From NCBI RefSeq assembly GCF_963674565.1, contig NZ_OY771430.1:806001-870000 (forward strand): a DNA stretch of 64,000 bases, given 5' to 3'. Of the stretch, positions 43,139 through 50,685 are shown piece by piece. The position numbers and the translations under genes were made by a program. Origin of the DNA: an uncultured Carboxylicivirga sp. (lineage in GTDB: Bacteria > Bacteroidota > Bacteroidia > Bacteroidales > Marinilabiliaceae). The notes beneath the pieces were generated by a model, which saw only the letters and a program-made list of their open reading frames with translations, did not search any database and was not told the origin of the DNA. Positions within the stretch are counted from its first letter, which is position 1. Each line of letters opens with the position of its first letter.

Positions 43139-45400
43139 TTACTTTATCTTATAGTTTTTGGGTGGTTCAATACCCATCAGATATCTCACAAAGTAATCCC
43201 ATCGTTTACGAATAACATATTTATCGTAGTAGGTGGTACTATGATCTTTTCCCGGAACAATCAATAAATCAAAATCCTTATTGGCTTTGATTAATTCTGC
43301 AGCAAAACGCATGGATGCTGTTGTATTAACATTTTGATCCATATCGCCATGAATAAGGAGCAAATGTCCTTCTAATTTATCTGCGTTGTAATAGTTAGAT
43401 TGTTCATCGTAATGAGGTCCTTCCGGGTAGCCCATGTATACCTCTGGCCACCAGGCTTTCGCCGATCTGTGATCGTGATTGCCCGCAGCAGCCACACCTA
43501 CTTTGTAAAAATCGGGGTAGGCTAGTAATGCTCTCGCTGCATCGTATCCACCGGCAGAGTGTCCGAAAATACCAACCCGGGTGGTATCCAGCCACGAGTA
43601 TTGTTTAGCCAGTGATTTAATTACCGCTATTTTATCCGGTCCACCTATATCTCCAAGGTTCTTATAAGATACGTCATGAAAAGCCTTGCTACGGTAGGCC
43701 GAACCCATTCCGTCGATGTTGATAAGAACAAATCCCAGTTGAGCAAGCGGGGTGTCGTCGTTAAGCAATCCTCTTCTGAATGACTTGGGTGCCCTAATAG
43801 TTTGCGGACCACTATAGGTTCCTTCAATAATTGGATAACTTTTTGAAGGATCGAAATGGGCAGGTTTATAAATTACGCCGTAAATGTCTGTCTTTCCATC
43901 TCTTCCTTTGGCTTTGAATGGTTCAGGTGCCTGCCAGACCATTTTTAGTATTTCAGAAATGTCGCCCTGCTCAATTGTCTTTAGAACTTTTCCATCTTTT
44001 AAGCTTCGAAGAACAGCTATGTTTGGTTCCTGCACAGTTGAATAATTGTCAACAAATAACTGGTTGTCGGCCGAGATAGAAATACTATGTTCTGCTTTCT
44101 CAGGTGTAAGTAGTTTTAAAGATTGCCCATTGAATTTGGCACTATATAATAATGTCAGATAAGGGTCTGTGTTTTCTTCTTTGCCACCTGCCGTAAACCA
44201 GATCGTTTTTGATTTTGTATCGATATGCTCTATTCTTCGAACAACAAAATCCCCTTTGGTAATTTGGTTTATAAGCTTTCCTGACTCTAAGTCGTAACGA
44301 TAAAGATGATTCCAACCGTCTTTTTCTGATAATAGGATAAGGCTGCCATCATCGAGAATACGATAGTCAAAGATGTTTGGATCAACATAAGTTGCTGCAG
44401 TTTCTTTGTATACAGTTTTGATGCTGTTGTCAGCAGTATTTACTTCAGAAATATCCATCCTTTGGTATCCACGGTAGTATCTCAGAAGGTAAGCTTTGGT
44501 GCCTTTATCGTTCCAGCGAAAGTTTAAACTCAGAAAGGTGGCCATGGGTTGGAAATCCAGCTTTTGAATATTCGATTGTTCTGCATTATAAAGATAATAT
44601 TCAACAGTAGCGGTTAGCGAATCACCAGCCAGTGGTCTTTCATAGCTGTAAACTTCAGCTCTGTTACCTTTATCAGGCAGTGTTTTATATAAATATAAGT
44701 TTCGTGCATTGGTTCTGTTGTAACGGGCAATGATGGCATATTGGTTGTTGGGGCTCCAGTTGATATCCAAATCCAATAAATGGTCTTCTTTGGATTCAAT
44801 GTTTTTAAGCGACATCCACGAAGGTGTAACACCGTAACCATATTGTTGAGTACCATCGCTTGTTAGTTGGATGGAATCATTCGTATCTTTTTTTATCCAA
44901 ATATTATAATCAATAAATGCAAGAGTGTGCTTCTTATCAGGCGATTGACTATAATTTACAGGTTGTTTTTCTTTTTTTTCTACTTCTTGGATGGTATAGG
45001 TTGCATTGTCAAAAGTGTAATCCTTATCCTTGTATGAAAAATTAATCAACCCATTTTTATTATTAATATCTTTTATCCAAACAGGTAATTTATAGGGATA
45101 GATCTCCTTTTCCGATAATTTAGAAAGCTGTTTAGCCAATTCAACCTGGTTAAAGAGTGGTTCTTTCTTTAATGTTTTTAAATTGATCTTAATGTATTCA
45201 ACTCCTTTTGGGGTATTATTTCTATACCAAAAAATGTTTTGTTCCTTAACCCAATTTGGTGATACCCAATAATTATAGTATTTCTTTGAGAGATTGGTTG
45301 ATAGAAATTGTTCGGCTCTCTGATAATCAGTAGTATCGACTTGCGCCTTAGTAACCTGACATAGTAATGCTAATAGCACAAAATATAGTAAGTGTTTCAT
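43139..45400 (-). CDS. S9 family prolyl peptidase, DPP-IV type, exported
   Basis: A 753-residue exported serine peptidase. A signal peptide (to VTKAQ) is followed by an eight-bladed propeller-like DPPIV N-terminal domain with WSPNNQYAIIARYNRTN and LRYYRGYQRMDISEV, then the alpha/beta-hydrolase domain. The catalytic triad is Ser615 in FGHSAGGYDAA, Asp in IHGDMDQNVN and His in GKDHSTTYYD. DPP-IV-type enzymes release Xaa-Pro dipeptides from the N-terminus. It is the first gene of the five-gene operon and probably works in the periplasm, feeding dipeptides to the inner steps. An inverted repeat GCTGGAT/ATCCAGC (45420-45426/45462-45468) lies in its leader. Confidence 0.9.
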   Translation of the reverse strand: MKHLLYFVLLALLCQVTKAQVDTTDYQRAEQFLSTNLSKKYYNYWVSPNWVKEQNIFWYRNNTPKGVEYIKINLKTLKKEPLFNQVELAKQLSKLSEKEIYPYKLPVWIKDINNKNGLINFSYKDKDYTFDNATYTIQEVEKKEKQPVNYSQSPDKKHTLAFIDYNIWIKKDTNDSIQLTSDGTQQYGYGVTPSWMSLKNIESKEDHLLDLDINWSPNNQYAIIARYNRTNARNLYLYKTLPDKGNRAEVYSYERPLAGDSLTATVEYYLYNAEQSNIQKLDFQPMATFLSLNFRWNDKGTKAYLLRYYRGYQRMDISEVNTADNSIKTVYKETAATYVDPNIFDYRILDDGSLILLSEKDGWNHLYRYDLESGKLINQITKGDFVVRRIEHIDTKSKTIWFTAGGKEENTDPYLTLLYSAKFNGQSLKLLTPEKAEHSISISADNQLFVDNYSTVQEPNIAVLRSLKDGKVLKTIEQGDISEILKMVWQAPEPFKAKGRDGKTDIYGVIYKPAHFDPSKSYPIIEGTYSGPQTIRAPKSFRRGLLNDDTPLAQLGFVLINIDGMGSAYRSKAFHDVSYKNLGDIGGPDKIAVIKSLAKQYSWLDTTRVGIFGHSAGGYDAARALLAYPDFYKVGVAAAGNHDHRSAKAWWPEVYMGYPEGPHYDEQSNYYNADKLEGHLLLIHGDMDQNVNTTASMRFAAELIKANKDFDLLIVPGKDHSTTYYDKYVIRKRWDYFVRYLMGIEPPKNYKIK

Positions 45401-45690
45401 TGATTTGTTTATTTTACTTGCTGGATAATTTTAAAAAATGCGGAAAAGATAAAATCTAATAGATCCAGCATTCGAAAAGCCCTTTAGAATGCCCGTAGAA
45501 ATTTCGAATGGCTTTTGAATTTAAATAAACACATTTTGTGGGAGAAGGGTCAAATAAACTAACCCTTTGAGTGTTTTTTTTAGTATTATTTATTGTTTTT
45601 CCCATCGATGTGAATAAGGTCCGCGCAATTTATAAAAAAATGCGATTGAATAAACCTTGCCATCGAGAGAATAGTAAAATAAAAAGCTTC

Positions 45691-46959
45691 CTAAAATTGT
45701 ATTCTTAGATTGATAGGATTCTGTTTAGTATTAGCATCTCCCGACCATTTTGCGATGTATTTTTTGTCAGGGTCAAATTTTTCTACTTGTTTAGCCAGGT
45801 TAAAGCTACGGTTAAAACGACTGTCGGTGCCAACACCAGCCTGATATGCCCAATTACCGTAGTTATTACAAACCTCATAGTCGATCAGTATATGTTCGAA
45901 CCATTCAGCACCCCACAACCAGTTAACCTGCATTACTTTCGACAGGTAATAAGATACCAACATGCGCCCTCGGTTCGACAGAAAACCGGTTGTTCGTAAC
46001 TCATTCATAAATGCATTTATTAAAGGCTCATCCGTTTTTCCATTAATCCATGCATTAAAGGCTTCAGAATCATCATATCGGTCGCGGTTTTTATTTCGGA
46101 TTCCATGTCGGTAAAAAAGTTTATTTCCATACCTAAGAAATAAAAATCGATAATAATCGCGCCAGATAAGTTGGAGTTTCATTTTTTCAACAGACTGTTC
46201 TATATCAGGACTCTGTTTTTGCCTTTTATTTAGTTCGTGGTAAAGTAAATTGGCTGATAAACTGCCGTCGGCTAAATATGGAGAGAGAAAACTTGAGTAA
46301 TGATTACCTTCAAATAATTCTCTTGAGATATGATAGTTTGTAAACGAATCACTCTCAAGATATTCAATCATCAGTTTAATCGGTGATGTTGTTTCCATTG
46401 TTTCAGGTAACTCTATCGTTTCAAATGGTATAACCTCTTGGTAATTTTTAAAAGATTTAGTGTTAGTGATTAACGTAGCTGGAGGGAACTCAATCACCTT
46501 CTTCATAAATTTGGTATAATAATACGGGCTGACATCGGCACTAAAAGGCACATGCATTGGAGGGTAAATCATATTACCCCAGAACAATTGAAGGTTTACA
46601 CTTTCATTAATGATTCTTTCTTCTTCTAATTCATAAGGTGCATATTCATGATGAGCATAAACATCACTGGCATTTGTATTATTTACTAATTCAGGGATGA
46701 TTATAGTTGACTTGCCTTTAAAGATATGTAAATCGGCATTAAGTGATTGTAGTTCTGATTTCAATCGGTGAAGACTTTGATATAGCTGGTTTAAGCGAAA
46801 GGATCCAATTCTGTTGAACCCTAATTCACTTGTTTTAAACCAATCAGAATTGATAATATAAATAAATAAAATGGGTTGATTGGTTTCACTTGCTTTTTGT
46901 AAGGCTATGTTATCGTATAAGCGCAGGTCATTTCTGAACCAGTATATAATTGGTTTCAT
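45691..46959 (-). CDS. Cryptochrome DASH / photolyase family protein
   Basis: A 422-residue blue-light FAD protein. It opens with the photolyase alpha/beta domain (IIYWFRNDLRLYDNIAL) and ends with the FAD/DNA domain, including RGRMLVSYYLSKVMQVNWLWGAEWFE, then NNYGNWAYQAGVGTDSRFNR, the signature of the DASH branch. DASH cryptochromes repair cyclobutane pyrimidine dimers in single-stranded DNA and may also act in light sensing. The length is a little short but complete. It is transcribed alone. A near-perfect inverted repeat ATTCGAAAAGCC/GGCTTTTGAAT (45470-45481/45510-45520) lies downstream of it, possibly a weak terminator. Confidence 0.92.
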   Translation of the reverse strand: MKPIIYWFRNDLRLYDNIALQKASETNQPILFIYIINSDWFKTSELGFNRIGSFRLNQLYQSLHRLKSELQSLNADLHIFKGKSTIIIPELVNNTNASDVYAHHEYAPYELEEERIINESVNLQLFWGNMIYPPMHVPFSADVSPYYYTKFMKKVIEFPPATLITNTKSFKNYQEVIPFETIELPETMETTSPIKLMIEYLESDSFTNYHISRELFEGNHYSSFLSPYLADGSLSANLLYHELNKRQKQSPDIEQSVEKMKLQLIWRDYYRFLFLRYGNKLFYRHGIRNKNRDRYDDSEAFNAWINGKTDEPLINAFMNELRTTGFLSNRGRMLVSYYLSKVMQVNWLWGAEWFEHILIDYEVCNNYGNWAYQAGVGTDSRFNRSFNLAKQVEKFDPDKKYIAKWSGDANTKQNPINLRIQF

Positions 46960-47096
46960 TTGTTTATTGTTTAATTCAAAAGATTAAACAATAATATTGC
47001 AATTGGGTTCAATTAAATCTGTAGAATCATAAAAGAGGATACTGATTACGGTTCAAAATTGTTTATTACCACGGTAATATATGTATGACATAAACT

Positions 47097-47126
47097 AAAA
47101 AAGGTCGGATTATTCCGACCTTTTTT
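47097..47126. terminator. Bidirectional terminator
   Basis: AAAAAAGGTCGG (47097-47108) pairs perfectly with CCGACCTTTTTT (47115-47126). It closes the barrel gene on the minus strand and could stop plus-strand readthrough. Confidence 0.85.
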
Positions 47127-47144
47127 GATGATAATATAACATTA

Positions 47145-47627
47145 TTAAAATACGTAACGTACTCCAAGTGCCAATCCAAAATTGAATGAATTATAGCTGT
47201 TTCCCAATCCAATCATTGGTCGTGTATCTATACTTAAGTTTAAAGGAATTTCATCAAAATTATATTCGATACCAACCTGACCACCGATTCCTAAATAAAA
47301 ACCAGCGTTTCCTTCGTTTGTTACACTGCTTTTATAGCTCCAGCTTCCTAGCTCAGCGCCCGGACCGGCATACCAGTTAAATCCACCATCAATATTCCAT
47401 ACCCATTGATAAATACCTGCAATGTTAAATCCACTACCATTTGAATAAGAATAAAGACCAAGATCCGCTTCCAGACGATTAATGTTTGATAATCCTTTTT
47501 GATAACTTACTTCAGCTCCAAAGAAATTACCGCCTCCAAAGCGCAAACCAAGTGCGTTATTATTAACTTGTGCAAAAGCACCTAAGCTGAATATTGCCAT
47601 AATGGCCACTAATAATTGCTTCTTCAT
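47145..47627 (-). CDS. Small outer-membrane beta-barrel protein
   Basis: A 160-residue protein with signal peptide (to LGAFAQ) and eight amphipathic strands: GLRFGGGNFFGAEVSYQ, RLEADLGLYSY, FNIAGIYQWVWNI, FNWYAGPGAELGSW, GFYLGIGGQVGIEYNF, LNLSIDTRPMIGL, NFGLALGVRYVF. The last residue is Phe, as expected of outer-membrane barrels. No function can be assigned. It has its own promoter-like -7 box and terminator, so it is a single-gene unit. Confidence 0.82.
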   Translation of the reverse strand: MKKQLLVAIMAIFSLGAFAQVNNNALGLRFGGGNFFGAEVSYQKGLSNINRLEADLGLYSYSNGSGFNIAGIYQWVWNIDGGFNWYAGPGAELGSWSYKSSVTNEGNAGFYLGIGGQVGIEYNFDEIPLNLSIDTRPMIGLGNSYNSFNFGLALGVRYVF

Positions 47628-47670
47628 AATAAAATTGATTAATGTTAGGGTTCATCGCAGAACCATCATA

Positions 47671-47678
47671 CAAAAATA
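47671..47678 (-). promoter_or_regulatory. -7 box of the barrel gene
   Basis: TATTTTTG on the minus strand (47678-47671) matches TAnnTTTG, about 40 bases upstream of the start codon. No good -33 element is evident. A small hairpin GGTTC/GAACC (47651-47655/47660-47664 region) lies in the leader. Confidence 0.35.
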
Positions 47679-47873
47679 TTAAATGTCTAATTAATTATTA
47701 AGTTAAAAAATAACTCTCATGTATAAGCAATAACGTACAATCCGGTTGTTTGTTTTATTAAACATTTTGAGAGTTTATTGTTTCCTTACTCTTAAATTCA
47801 AAAATATTTTATGATATAGGTAGGATGGTTTTAACCTCTTATTTCATGAAATGAGAGGATTTTATATATATAT

Positions 47874-48425
47874 TTAAAACTGAACAAACATTTTCTGAGC
47901 AATTTCATCTGCCTTTTCTTTTCCTGCAAGGATTTCGACCAATTGCAAAGAGAAGGACATGGAAGCTCCTGCTGCTTTTCCGGTTAGCAGATTGCCATCT
48001 CGTTCAGTTGCATTGCCTGTATACTGGGCATCTGTTAACTGATCTTCAAAACCAGGGTAGCAGGTTACTTTTTTATTTTTAGCCAGACCTAATGAGCCCG
48101 GAACAATAGGGGCAGCACAAATCGCCCCGATGAGTTTACCTTGTTGGGCAAATTCTGTTATTACTTTATTTAATTTCTGATGTTTCTTTAAGTTTAACGC
48201 TCCGGGCATGCCACCTGGCAAAACCATACAGCTAAAATCATTAAAATCAATTTCATTAATTACTTTATCTGCTTTTACAATAATGTGATGTGCCCCGGTA
48301 ACTTCAACCGTATTACTGATTGAAATAGTGGTAACCTGAATACCTGCTCTACGAAGAACATCTACAGGAGTTAAAGCTTCAATTTCTTCAAACCCATCAG
48401 CTAAAAAAAGTGCTACGTTTTCCAT
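47874..48425 (-). CDS. DJ-1/PfpI family protein
   Basis: A 183-residue cytosolic protein of the DJ-1 fold, with the opening ALFLADGFEEIEALTPVDVLRRAG (conserved Glu) and the nucleophile elbow GAICAAPIVPG, where Cys is the reactive residue. Members act as deglycase- or glyoxalase-like or oxidative-stress proteins. I choose the ATG at 48425 because the family begins right there (MENVALFLADGFEE); the ATG at 48452 adds nine residues outside the usual family start. No operon partner is evident. Confidence 0.88.
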   Translation of the reverse strand: MENVALFLADGFEEIEALTPVDVLRRAGIQVTTISISNTVEVTGAHHIIVKADKVINEIDFNDFSCMVLPGGMPGALNLKKHQKLNKVITEFAQQGKLIGAICAAPIVPGSLGLAKNKKVTCYPGFEDQLTDAQYTGNATERDGNLLTGKAAGASMSFSLQLVEILAGKEKADEIAQKMFVQF

Positions 48426-48646
48426 CTGAATTATTTTGATTTTGCAAATCAAAAGTAGGAATATCTATTGACTTACTAAAGGATATGGATGCATTATTAT
48501 ATGCAGAGGTGGTTGGTATTGTTCAGTATAGTTTATGAAAAATGCCTTAGGGATTGGTAGTTATAATGAGAATGCTGGATAATATTCAGATTTAATTATT
48601 AACATATTATAACATTTATCTTTAGTTTATGGCATAGAACTTGTTG

Positions 48647-48676
48647 TTTGTTAGTTGATTTTTTTTCATAGATTTG
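48647..48676 (+). promoter_or_regulatory. Promoter pointing at a terminator: possible very short transcript
   Basis: TTTG (48647-48650), 18 nt, then TAGATTTG (48669-48676) fits the Bacteroidetes promoter consensus on the plus strand. There is no plus-strand gene downstream; the terminator at 48692-48728 follows at once. Confidence 0.4.
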
Positions 48677-48691
48677 GGTTAGGTTAATAGA

Positions 48692-48728
48692 GGGATTTCA
48701 AGCGACGGCGTGAAATCCCTTCTTTTTT
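48692..48728 (+). terminator. Rho-independent terminator on the plus strand
   Basis: GGGATTTCA (48692-48700) pairs perfectly with TGAAATCCC (48711-48719) around a 10-nt loop, followed by TTCTTTTTT. The T tract favours the plus strand, although the known genes here run on the minus strand. It also touches the 3' end of the helicase gene and may serve it weakly. Confidence 0.7.
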
Positions 48729-50439
48729 AATAGTATTTTTCCCAAAGATCAAGTTTGTTAATTCTGCTTTTGATGGCTGTTTGGCTTCGTCCAAGCAAAC
48801 GGGCAATGTGTGGAATAGGTTTACCTGATAAAAATAACTGACTAAGTTCAATTTCTTCACTTTTGGTCCATTTGGCATTTTTATTGGGTAGCGACCTGTT
48901 GGTAAAATTCTGTTTTAATTTTAAAGCAGTACCGGAAGTAATGGATTTCATACCTTCTATATAAAATCCGGTTGGTAAAAGTTTGATGGGAATGTGAAGC
49001 ATTGATTTTGTTCGGGTTGTGGCCACATATAAAAGGTTGATTTCTTCTTCCAGCATTGAAGGTTTAATTTCCCCTGCTTTTATGCCAGCTTTTGCATCAA
49101 TCAGACTTTGTTCATTAATAAAATCCTCCTGAAGAAAAACTTCATCATATTCCATTCCTTTACTCTTGTGAACCGTTGAGAAAATCATTTCGGCTTCGTG
49201 TTTTTGCGAATTATCAACCACCGAATCCTTAATGCGTTTCATGTAATAAGGTAAGTCCTTATTGTATTTCTCAACCAGTTCAATCAAGGGTTTTAGATTA
49301 TTATTGCCTGTCTCAGAAACATAGTCTTTTAATTCGTCAAAGCCTGGCATCGATGCCATCTGTGCATCTTTAATCATATGCTTTTCTCCGTTGTACAAAT
49401 TGAGAATATCATAGATCGATCCTCCTTCGTCGGCAAAGGTATAGGAGCTTAGCTGGCCTTCGAAATATATTTTGGTCAGTTCGCGCTGCTGAATCAATAA
49501 TTCTATTGCCCTGGATAAAAGACTACTGTTTGATCGGGCCAGGGTTGCACGGGTGTTGATTGTTTTATTTTTCCCACAACCGCTTATTTTAGATGTCCCT
49601 GTTTTATTAATGAGTTTTTTCAGGTTTAGAACTGATGTAGCCAGGGTTGCTATCTCGTGGTTAAATCGAAAGCTCTGACTTAAATGCAAGGTTTTGAAGT
49701 CGACATTTTGTAAGGCATTGATAGCATAGCGCCAGGCATAAATTTGTTGATGCTGGTCACCAATAATAACTTTATTGGCTTTCTGATTCAGAAAGGTCTG
49801 TAACATGGCAGGTGAGGCATCCTGTCCTTCATCAAAAAGAATATATTGATGAGGAAGCTGTACATTGGATAATTGAAATTGCTTCAGGTAGAAATCGTGA
49901 ATGATTTCAATTTCACCATTATACATTTTTGCCAGGAAGAGGCGAGTATAATACAAAATAACATCGTAATGTTTTTGAACAAATGTAAAGCTTTCTGTTT
50001 CCTGAATGGTTTGCAGATAATCCAAATCTGCCACTTTTTGTGCAGCACTATTGCAAAAATATGAAGTAAACTGGTAAACGTGATTCGCAAGTTTTAAATG
50101 TATTAAATCACCTGATTTAACTGGCAGACGAAGAATCTGAACAAGCTCGTGGGGTTGATAACTGAAACGGATCTTATAGAATGAACCCGGAACAATATAC
50201 TTATATGCCAATGAATGGGCTGTTTCGACCTGTACATTATTCAGTCCCATTTGCTGAAGTTTTATTTCAGCTTCCTGACGAACCGATTTATTAAAGGCAA
50301 TGTATAAAATGGTATTATGGCGTCTGTGTTTTGCATATTCCAAAATAGTTGTTGTTTTACCCGATCCTGCAACAGCATTCACCTTCAGGTTTCCTTCAGT
50401 TTCAATTATTTGTTGTTGTTCTTCCGTTAACTGCATCAA
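48727..50439 (-). CDS. UvrD/Rep-family DNA helicase with C-terminal DNA-binding domain
   Basis: A 570-residue superfamily 1 helicase. Motif I is AGSGKTT (24-30), motif II is LFDEGQDASP, a later motif reads STVHKSKGMEYDEVFL, and motif VI is LYVATTRTK. It is compact compared with UvrD (about 720). The last 50 residues (KWTKSEEIELSQLFLSGKP, then IARLLGRSQTAIKSRINKL) form a Myb/SANT- or HTH-like domain, probably for DNA binding. The role is in repair or replication restart; the specific pathway is unknown. It is probably a single-gene unit. Confidence 0.9.
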   Translation of the reverse strand: MMQLTEEQQQIIETEGNLKVNAVAGSGKTTTILEYAKHRRHNTILYIAFNKSVRQEAEIKLQQMGLNNVQVETAHSLAYKYIVPGSFYKIRFSYQPHELVQILRLPVKSGDLIHLKLANHVYQFTSYFCNSAAQKVADLDYLQTIQETESFTFVQKHYDVILYYTRLFLAKMYNGEIEIIHDFYLKQFQLSNVQLPHQYILFDEGQDASPAMLQTFLNQKANKVIIGDQHQQIYAWRYAINALQNVDFKTLHLSQSFRFNHEIATLATSVLNLKKLINKTGTSKISGCGKNKTINTRATLARSNSSLLSRAIELLIQQRELTKIYFEGQLSSYTFADEGGSIYDILNLYNGEKHMIKDAQMASMPGFDELKDYVSETGNNNLKPLIELVEKYNKDLPYYMKRIKDSVVDNSQKHEAEMIFSTVHKSKGMEYDEVFLQEDFINEQSLIDAKAGIKAGEIKPSMLEEEINLLYVATTRTKSMLHIPIKLLPTGFYIEGMKSITSGTALKLKQNFTNRSLPNKNAKWTKSEEIELSQLFLSGKPIPHIARLLGRSQTAIKSRINKLDLWEKYY

Positions 50440-50685
50440 ATCCCTTCTAATAATTTAGAATACAAAAGTCAGAAAACTTACTTGAAGTGCCAAAATAGTA
50501 TAGAATGAAGACCTGTGCCCAAACAAGGCTTAATTTGTAACATTTTTATGCCTCATATATCAAATTACTGACAGTTTTCGCTGAAAATCTGATATCTGTT
50601 TTTTTAGGTATTTTATTGTTTTGTAATTGAGAAAATGGTAAGTAAAAAATATACCTTTTTAATCTAACGAAATTCAAAACCGATA

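Noticed and set aside
48684..48878. Short minus-strand frame overlapping the helicase 3' end
   Set aside because: It lies in another frame of the helicase gene and has no coding character.
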